Shown here one piece after another: positions 35,128 through 39,787 of a stretch of 39,787 bases of DNA. Position numbers and translations under genes: made by a program. The DNA is from Chthoniobacter flavus (lineage in GTDB: Bacteria; Verrucomicrobiota; Verrucomicrobiia; Chthoniobacterales; Chthoniobacteraceae). The notes under the pieces are model-generated. The model saw only the letters and a list, made by a program, of their open reading frames with translations. It searched no databases and was not told where the DNA came from. Numbering within the stretch: position 1 is the first letter of the stretch; each line of letters begins with the position of its first letter. The stretch lies in assembly GCA_945860355.1 (NCBI GenBank), contig CAMARB010000014.1, forward strand, positions 1-39,787, written 5' to 3'.

Positions 35128-35538
35128 AAGCTCAACAAGCAAAAGCGGATATTTAGACACCACGATAAGAAAGCTATCGTACAGCCGGAGACCCTTCAAG
35201 ACACTATTTGATGTGCAGCTGATTTCCGGACCTTATTGCGGGTTATTTTGCGGGGTGAAACTGGGTCCCAAACTGGCTCGGGGTTTTGTATCCTGCGGCG
35301 GCCCCGTTCTCCGGCAAGGGATTGGCTAAATTGAGCTATGGCGGCGGGGACTTGGGTTGAGGGAATCGCTGCTTAAAGGCAGGAGCACGAAACGAGCCAC
35401 CATTGGATTCAAAAACGGGGGAGTGCCGAGGGTAAAAAGGGGCTACGCCAGCAATCGGGCGGCTACAAAGCGGGTCGACGGCGCTAAAAGACAACGCCGC
35501 AGCATGCGTTCGATGCCAGCGGGACGCCTCCCGCGTTT
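35128..35538. promoter_or_regulatory. Upstream region of the pseudopilin operon
   Basis: No gene is visible. The promoter of the D-B-C-A operon should be here, on the minus strand. A small hairpin (ACGATA 35162-35167 with TATCGT 35175-35180) lies ~35 bases before the D start. AT-rich stretches occur at 35225-35260, but a specific -35/-10 pair cannot be chosen. The left part of the IS3 fragment begins at 35539. Confidence 0.35.
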
Positions 35539-35870
35539 TGAGGTGGACCCCGAAAATCGGGCCAGAGGATAAGCTATAGAAAACCGGCGACGGGGCGTAT
35601 CAACACAACCCAAGAAACCACCGCGAATGAAAGCCAAACGCCGCAGACACGATCCAGAATTCAAAGCCCGGGTAGCCCTCGAGGCGCTCAAGGGCATCAA
35701 AACAATCCAACAAATCGCCAAGGACTACGTGGTGCACCCCGTTCAGGTCTCCGACTGAAAAAAGAAGTTACAAGAGGGAGTGGCCTGGGTGTTCGAGCAA
35801 GGCGGCGCAGACAGGGGCGAGGAGGAGTTTGAGAGCCTGCAAGGGGACAGACAAAATCTCAGAGAAATCT
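35539..35870 (+). mobile_element. Truncated IS3-family element
   Basis: The left end TGAGGTGGACCCCGAAAATC at 35539 resembles IS3-family terminal inverted repeats, and an orfA-type gene starts 88 bases inside, as usual for the family. No orfB and no matching right inverted repeat are present. Similarity to the family stops near 35870, where the broken sorB copy begins. Confidence 0.75.
35627..35868 (+). pseudogene. IS3-family transposase orfA, nonsense mutation and truncated
   Basis: The frame reads [20 protein letters not shown], then [17 protein letters not shown] and TGA, then KKKLQEGVAWVF. Related proteins have Trp (TGG) at the place of the TGA. The helix-turn-helix region is intact but the chain loses its second half, so no active transposase is made. 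It borders the right-hand flank of the pseudopilin block and could have taken part in its arrival. Confidence 0.85.
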
Positions 35871-35876
35871 CAGCGC

Positions 35877-36052
35877 CCTCTCCTCATGGGTGCCGCAGCG
35901 TTGCGGCGTTGAGTATTCCGGGGTCGTCAGAGCCGCTCAAGATGAGCTCCCCGTGAAACCGCCGGGTTCAAGCCCGGACCAGGAGCCGCGCTCGCGAAGG
36001 GCCAATGCCTAGCGTGTCATTCTGTGGAATACGTCACAACCCAGCCCAATCC
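35877..36052 (+). pseudogene. Decayed copy of the sorB-like cytochrome gene
   Basis: The segment aligns to 28655-28826, from the signal peptide region past the heme motif, at roughly 80 percent by eye, with several one-base indels. The heme site reads TGC CTA GCG TGT CAT in the original frame (CLACH), but indels upstream break the reading frame and it has no start codon. It ends where the DUF167 gene stop codon lies, so the 3' half is missing. It is the right-hand partner of the direct repeats around the pseudopilin operon. Confidence 0.87.
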
Positions 36053-36347
36053 TCAGCGGCGCGCTCCCGGAACGGATTCCAGCAAACGCCGACGCAATTC
36101 CCCGCCGTTGAGCCCCTCCACAGCCACCACTTTGTCGCGGCTTTTTTCGCCGGAAACAAATTCCACAGCGCGCACGGAAACACCCAGTCGCTCGGCCAGA
36201 AAACCCCGGATCGCCTCGTTGGCTTTTCCCTCCAGAGCGGGCGCCGCGATCTTGATTTTCACGGTGTCGCCGTATTCCCCCCACCACCTCGTCGCGCCGG
36301 GCGTTGGGGATGACCCGTAGCCGAAGGGTCCCGGGAACTGCCGACAC
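36053..36347 (-). pseudogene. DUF167/YggU-family gene with a frameshift in a G6 tract
   Basis: From a GTG at 36347 the frame reads VSAVPGTLRLRVIPNARRDEVVG. A run of six G (six C on the plus strand) near 36278-36284 then shifts the frame. In the +1 frame the rest continues EYGDTVKIKIAAPALEGKAN and on to RDKVVAVEGLNGGELRRRLL. With five G the two halves give one normal ~96-residue DUF167 protein. The gene follows the CHAP-like gene by one base. Either it is a true frameshift, slippage corrects it, or the tract length is a sequencing error. Confidence 0.85.
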
Positions 36348-36348
36348 C

Positions 36349-36858
36349 TTACGTCCGGGGTTTGACGTACACTCCGATCAGCGGCCTGTGCGACGGTTTC
36401 GGTGAGTTGAAGTCGCTCACAAAACCTTGCGCGGTGCGGATTTCCACATGGCCCGCTCCCCGCCCGCCATAAACAATCACCGAACCCAAGGGCGCCTTGT
36501 AGGGGTCCTTCACATTGAGCTTTTTAAATCCGTAACTGCGCTGCAATTCCGAGCCGGCCTCCTTGGCGGTGGCGGTTTTTGGATAGGAATCGATGGTTTT
36601 GGAGGCGAGCAACGCCGTTTTCACATACCGCCAGCACCGGCTGATGGAATGTCCGCGCGCCCGGGCCTGCGCGATCTCGGCTGCCCGCAGCATCCGCGAA
36701 TCGTATCGGAAACGGCTGGATTGCGGGCCGAACAGTGAGATTTGGTCCGGATCGAGTTTCTTGGCCGTGGTGCGGTCGTACAGAGAGTCGCTCGCACGGG
36801 CACCTACCGGGAGGAGCACGAGCACAAGAACGACCAAGCTGAGCAGAGACCGGAACAT
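36349..36858 (-). CDS. Exported CHAP-like (NlpC/P60-type) protein
   Basis: The protein has 169 residues from the ATG at 36858, which starts a signal peptide (MFRSLLSLVVLVLVLLPVGA). A longer frame to 36966 adds a charged non-leader stretch and is rejected. SISRCWRYVKTALL (Cys near residue 74) and GSVIVYGGRGAGHVEIRTAQ (His near residue 137) resemble the catalytic Cys and His blocks of CHAP amidase/peptidase domains that cut peptidoglycan. Similarity is by motif only, so a non-catalytic relative is possible. The DUF167 gene follows by one base, suggesting coupling. Confidence 0.65.
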   Translation of the reverse strand: MFRSLLSLVVLVLVLLPVGARASDSLYDRTTAKKLDPDQISLFGPQSSRFRYDSRMLRAAEIAQARARGHSISRCWRYVKTALLASKTIDSYPKTATAKEAGSELQRSYGFKKLNVKDPYKAPLGSVIVYGGRGAGHVEIRTAQGFVSDFNSPKPSHRPLIGVYVKPRT

Positions 36859-37022
36859 GGGGCTGAAGTAAAACCGGCGGGAGGCTAGCCCAAGTTGGGG
36901 GCGGGTCAACCCGCTATTTTCCCGGCCCGGGCGGACGCGGGATTCCCTCGGGAAAGGCGGGTCCACCCGTCGCGGCGCCGAAAAACTTTCCCCGCCGCCG
37001 CCGCGCGCTAAGGTGCGGGCCT

Positions 37023-39191
37023 GTGAATCTGCACACGGCTCTGAGCGATCTGGATTGGCTGCCCCCGCAGCGCAGGCGCCAACTCGCCCGCTGCGAGCTG
37101 CAAACCGTCGAGGATCTGCTCTGCCATTTCCCGCGCCGGTATGAGGATCGCACCCGGTTTGACCGGTTTCCCCGGGGCGACCACGAACAACCTGTCTGCG
37201 TGTGCGGGACGGTCAAAAAGGTCACGCTGCGCCGGCTCCGAGGACGCCAGAAGATGTTCGACGCGGTGCTGGAGGAGGACAACGCACACGCCCTGAGCAC
37301 GCCCTTGGTTTGCCGCTGGTTCAACGCGCATTGGGTGGAGAAAGTCGTGGCCTGCGGGGTCCGCCTGGTGGTCTATGGCAAACCCAAACGCAGCGGCTCC
37401 CAGGTGATCATCTCGCATCCGGAGTTTGAGGTGGTGGAGGACGACGCCGAGAAAAGCGTGCATCTGGAGCGGATTACGCCCATCCACCGGGCCACCGCGG
37501 GGCTCTCCACCCGGGCGCTTCGCCAGCTGCTCTGGGAAACCCTCCACAAGCTCGAAGCCCGCGACGTCCCGGAGATTCTCCCCGCCGGACTCGATGAAAC
37601 GCCCCGCTGGCAGGCGCTGCGGCAGATCCATTTTCCCGACTCCTGGGAGACCTTGGCCCGGGCCCGCAGACACTTGGTGTTGCTCGAGTTTTTCGGGCTC
37701 CAACTCTGTGTCGCCGCCCGGCGCGCTGAACAACAGGCGCAACCGGGCCAGGCCCATTGCGGCTCCGGCGCGTGGATGGACCGGTTGCACCGGGCGCTGC
37801 CGTTTGCGCTCACCGGGGCTCAACAACGGGCCATCGGAGAGATCCGCGCGGACTTGGAGTCCCCTCGCCCGATGAACCGGCTCCTGCACGGCGACGTGGG
37901 TTCGGGCAAAACGCTGGTGGCCCTGAGCGCCATGCTGCTCGCGGTGGAAGCCGGGTATGAGGCGGCGCTGATGGCCCCAACACAAATCCTCGCCGAACAA
38001 CACTATCTCCAGTTCAAGCGCCTGCTGGAGCCCTTGGGAATCGGCGTGGCTCTGCGCACCGGCGCCCGCCGGGAGGACCCTCTGCCGCTGTTTAACCAAG
38101 GGATCCAACCGGCGCCCCCGGAGGAACCAGCGGCTACAGGGAAAGAGCGGAACGCCGCCCGGAACGCCCCCAAGAGAGCACTCCAGAGTTCCTCCCAGAG
38201 CTCCCCCCAGAACGGCGAGGCGCAGATTTTTGTGGGCACCCACGCCCTGCTGTTTGAGGGCACCGGACTGAACCGGCTGGGCCTCGCGGTGATCGACGAG
38301 CAGCACAAGTTCGGCGTACTCCAGCGCGCCAAACTGCGCGAACACGGCTCCGCGCCCGACGTCCTGGTGATGACCGCCACGCCCATTCCGCGCACCCTGA
38401 CCATGACCCTGTTCGGGGACCTCGATGTGAGCACCCTGGACGAGTTGCCGGCCAACCGCGGAAAAATCATCACCGCCGCCCGGGACAGCGCGAAGCTGCC
38501 CGAAGCGGTGCAATTCCTCAAAACCCAGCTCCAAACCGGACGCCAAGCCTACATCGTTTATCCGCTGATTGATGAGAGCGAGAAACTCGAGGCCAAAGCC
38601 GCCGCCGCCGAGTTCGCCCGCTGGCAGGAGTTCCTGGCCCCGATGCGCTGCGAGCTGCTCCATGGCCGGGTGCCGCCGGAGGAAAAAGACGCCATTATGG
38701 GCAGGTTCCGCCGGGGCGAAACCCAGGCGCTGGTGGCCACCACGGTGATCGAGGTGGGGATCGACGTGCCCAACGCCAACCTCATGCTCATCGAGAACGC
38801 CGAGCGGTTCGGCCTCGCACAGCTCCACCAGCTCCGGGGCCGGATCGGCCGGGGCGCCCACAAAAGCTACTGCGTTCTGCTGAGCTCGAAACTGGAGGAA
38901 CCCGAGGCGCGAGAGAAACTCGAGGTGCTCTGCGCGCACCACAACGGATTCGAGATCGCCGAGGCCGACCTGCGTCTGCGCGGCCCGGGGGACCTCCTCG
39001 GGACGGCCCAAAGCGGGCTGCCGCCGATCCGCATCGGCGACCTGCTGGCCGACACCGACCTCATGATCCTGGCCCGCGAACAGGCGCAGGCCGTTCTTGC
39101 GCGGGATCCCCGGCTGGAAGCGGAGGAACACCGGGTGTTGCGCGGTTTTTTGGAGGAGCCCCGGAAAATCACGCTGGCCCAGGTGAGTTAA
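37023..39191 (+). CDS. recG: ATP-dependent DNA helicase RecG
   Basis: The protein has 722 residues from a GTG at 37023, with AAGGTG about 10 bases upstream. It has an N-terminal wedge/OB domain (CVCGTVKKVTLRRLRGRQKM), Walker A GDVGSGKT at 290-297, DEQH at 425-428, MTATPIPRTL, and the late motifs ATTVIEVGIDVPNANLM and QLRGRIGRG. RecG remodels stalled replication forks and Holliday junctions. Between motif Ia and the IFVGTHALL block, residues ~343-405 hold a Pro/Ser/Gln-rich insertion about 30 residues longer than the usual linker. Otherwise the enzyme looks complete. It marks the core-genome side of this window. Confidence 0.97.
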   Translation: MNLHTALSDLDWLPPQRRRQLARCELQTVEDLLCHFPRRYEDRTRFDRFPRGDHEQPVCVCGTVKKVTLRRLRGRQKMFDAVLEEDNAHALSTPLVCRWFNAHWVEKVVACGVRLVVYGKPKRSGSQVIISHPEFEVVEDDAEKSVHLERITPIHRATAGLSTRALRQLLWETLHKLEARDVPEILPAGLDETPRWQALRQIHFPDSWETLARARRHLVLLEFFGLQLCVAARRAEQQAQPGQAHCGSGAWMDRLHRALPFALTGAQQRAIGEIRADLESPRPMNRLLHGDVGSGKTLVALSAMLLAVEAGYEAALMAPTQILAEQHYLQFKRLLEPLGIGVALRTGARREDPLPLFNQGIQPAPPEEPAATGKERNAARNAPKRALQSSSQSSPQNGEAQIFVGTHALLFEGTGLNRLGLAVIDEQHKFGVLQRAKLREHGSAPDVLVMTATPIPRTLTMTLFGDLDVSTLDELPANRGKIITAARDSAKLPEAVQFLKTQLQTGRQAYIVYPLIDESEKLEAKAAAAEFARWQEFLAPMRCELLHGRVPPEEKDAIMGRFRRGETQALVATTVIEVGIDVPNANLMLIENAERFGLAQLHQLRGRIGRGAHKSYCVLLSSKLEEPEAREKLEVLCAHHNGFEIAEADLRLRGPGDLLGTAQSGLPPIRIGDLLADTDLMILAREQAQAVLARDPRLEAEEHRVLRGFLEEPRKITLAQVS

Positions 39192-39225
39192 TCGCGGACT
39201 CCCAAATTCCAGGCAAAAATCATTC

Positions 39226-39275
39226 CCGCGCGGAGTCGCGGAGAACGCGGAGGTTTTTTTTGGTGATCACTGAAG
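39226..39275 (+). repeat. Dispersed GC-rich repeat, copy 4
   Basis: The core reads GCGCGGAGTCGCGGAGAACG and is followed by a T-rich run and TGATCACTGA, like the ends of copies 1 and 3. It faces copy 5 in opposite orientation. Confidence 0.65.
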
Positions 39276-39346
39276 CTGGCTTGAGGACGTATTGAGGCGG
39301 CGGCCTTTCGTGTGGGAGATCGCCCATTTGGCGTAGATTTCGGAAG

Positions 39347-39404
39347 GGGGCACAGGCTTCCATCCTGTGATCTGGGAAAGCCACAGCCAGGATGGCTGTG
39401 CCCC
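39347..39404. repeat. Palindromic two-hairpin repeat, copy 2
   Basis: The outer stem GGGGCACAG (39347-39355) pairs with CTGTGCCCC (39396-39404). Inside are CACAGGCTTCCATCCTGTG and CACAGCCAGGATGGCTGTG. Order and sequence match the reverse complement of 6809-6872 with a changed middle. Confidence 0.8.
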
Positions 39405-39552
39405 TTTGGTCTCCACCGGCGGCGCGCGCATCTCCCAACGCTCCCCACTCGGAGATTTCCAGAAGAGGGTGTCGTCCCAAACCATCCTTAAGCCCGAAAA
39501 CGCAAGTTTCAGCCGAACGGCTGCGCACGCGAAAGAACAAAGCCTTTGCTGT

Positions 39553-39636
39553 CTGTCATTTACAACCCGTTCTCCGCGCCCTCCGCGTCTCCGCGTGGGA
39601 AAGTTCCGTCTCTGAAACTTCGGAGTTCGGGTTAAG
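39553..39636 (-). repeat. Dispersed GC-rich repeat, copy 5 with its terminal end
   Basis: On the minus strand this copy opens with ACCCGAACTCCGAAGTTTC, the same end as copy 1 at 142-164, and continues to CACGCGGAGACGCGGAGGGC. It lies against the hairpin beside the IS4-type transposase. Confidence 0.65.
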
Positions 39637-39641
39637 TTAGC

Positions 39642-39666
39642 GCCATTCGGGTCTGTCCCGAATGGC
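39642..39666. terminator. Hairpin after the IS4-type transposase gene
   Basis: GCCATTCGGG (39642-39651) pairs perfectly with CCCGAATGGC (39657-39666) around a 5-base loop, directly after the transposase stop codon. It may serve as a terminator or lie at the end of the element. There is no T-run on the transcribed side, so factor-independent ending is uncertain. Confidence 0.5.
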
Positions 39667-39668
39667 AC

Positions 39669-39787
39669 TTAGATAAGGGGCTTCTTCGCGCGATGGCGGT
39701 GCTGCACTTCTTGGAAGGAAGAGCGTGGCCCGGTGAGGCGCTGGTAGTTCTTTGGACGACGCTTGACCGCGCGTGGTTCGCGCCGGT
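39669..39787 (-). CDS. IS4-type transposase, C-terminal fragment (cut by window edge)
   Basis: The minus strand encodes 38 residues and TAA: RREPRAVKRRPKNYQRL, then TGPRSSFQEVQHRHRAKKPL and a final Ile. The basic RREPRAVKRRPK..Y..L..PR tail is typical of the C-terminus of one IS4-family transposase group. The catalytic DDE part lies beyond the window. The tail's DNA is also found, without the gene, at 6907-6930, so the element has moved or rearranged in this genome. Confidence 0.72.
   Translation of the reverse strand, partial: RREPRAVKRRPKNYQRLTGPRSSFQEVQHRHRAKKPLI

Larger units (their letters stand above)
39192..39668. other. Repeat-rich spacer after recG
   Basis: No protein gene is supported. 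The spacer holds two copies of the GC-rich dispersed core (39226-39275 plus, 39553-39600 minus), the second two-hairpin palindrome (39347-39404), an ACCCGAACTCCGAAG-type end on the minus strand at 39610-39636, and a hairpin next to the IS. The two core copies in opposite orientation resemble a larger nested element, about 450 bp long. Confidence 0.6.

Noticed and set aside
36053-36347. Programmed ribosomal frameshifting in the DUF167 gene
   Set aside because: Only a G6 run is seen; no conserved slippery-site context or downstream pseudoknot could be shown, so mutation or read error is simpler.
37008-39131. A 707-codon open frame opposite recG
   Set aside because: It is a long GC-rich antisense frame; recG on the other strand has all helicase motifs, and the antisense product shows no recognisable domain.
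39267-39668. A 133-codon minus-strand frame in the repeat-rich spacer
   Set aside because: It is made of the dispersed GC-rich repeat and the two-hairpin palindrome, which occur elsewhere without this frame.

Overview
The window is GC-rich bacterial chromosome, most likely from a Verrucomicrobiota member. The best evidence is a D-B-C-A operon of pseudopilin-like proteins matching the Verru_Chthon cassette families described from that phylum. Supporting evidence is a PVC-style exported propeller protein with a C-terminal cupredoxin, a 2772-residue multidomain surface protein, and a dispersed 9-bp minisatellite. All assignments are by eye; no database search was possible.

Layout. Positions 1-142 hold a structured RNA resembling the 5' end of a group II intron (minus strand). 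Positions 143-13256 hold a minus-strand glycan cluster. In transcription order it has a putative sugar O-methyltransferase, a GT2, three GT4-type enzymes (one with a doubled domain), a GT2, a class I methyltransferase, three more GT4 enzymes and a serine-acetyltransferase-like O-acetyltransferase. Many of these genes overlap by 1-4 bases. The cluster probably builds and decorates an exopolysaccharide, O-antigen or glycoprotein glycan. Positions 13731-28957 carry plus-strand exported enzymes: a GDSL/propeller/HEAT/cupredoxin fusion, an SGNH hydrolase and a SorA-SorB-like sulfite dehydrogenase pair. They are interrupted by the giant minus-strand protein at 17280-25598. Positions 29124-35127 are the pseudopilin-like operon plus a small exported protein. 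Beyond it lie an IS3 fragment, a broken sorB copy, a frameshifted DUF167 gene, a CHAP-like exported protein, recG, a repeat-rich spacer and the tail of an IS4-type transposase.

The most striking pattern is that three gene blocks are each flanked by direct, diverged copies of a neighbouring gene end: 3181-3294/5470-5583, 17003-17097/25745-25840, and 28655-28826/35877-36050. One copy belongs to an intact gene and the other is a decayed stump. This suggests that the methyltransferase+GT pair, the giant surface protein and the pseudopilin operon each entered between formerly adjacent genes, perhaps by single-crossover integration of DNA carrying a related allele. An ancient duplication followed by decay is the main alternative.

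The spacers hold several small dispersed elements: a GC-rich repeat seen five times (one copy with terminal inverted repeats and a 10-bp flanking duplication), a two-hairpin palindrome seen twice, a 16-bp inverted-repeat element, and a 24-bp IS end matching the transposase tail at the right edge.
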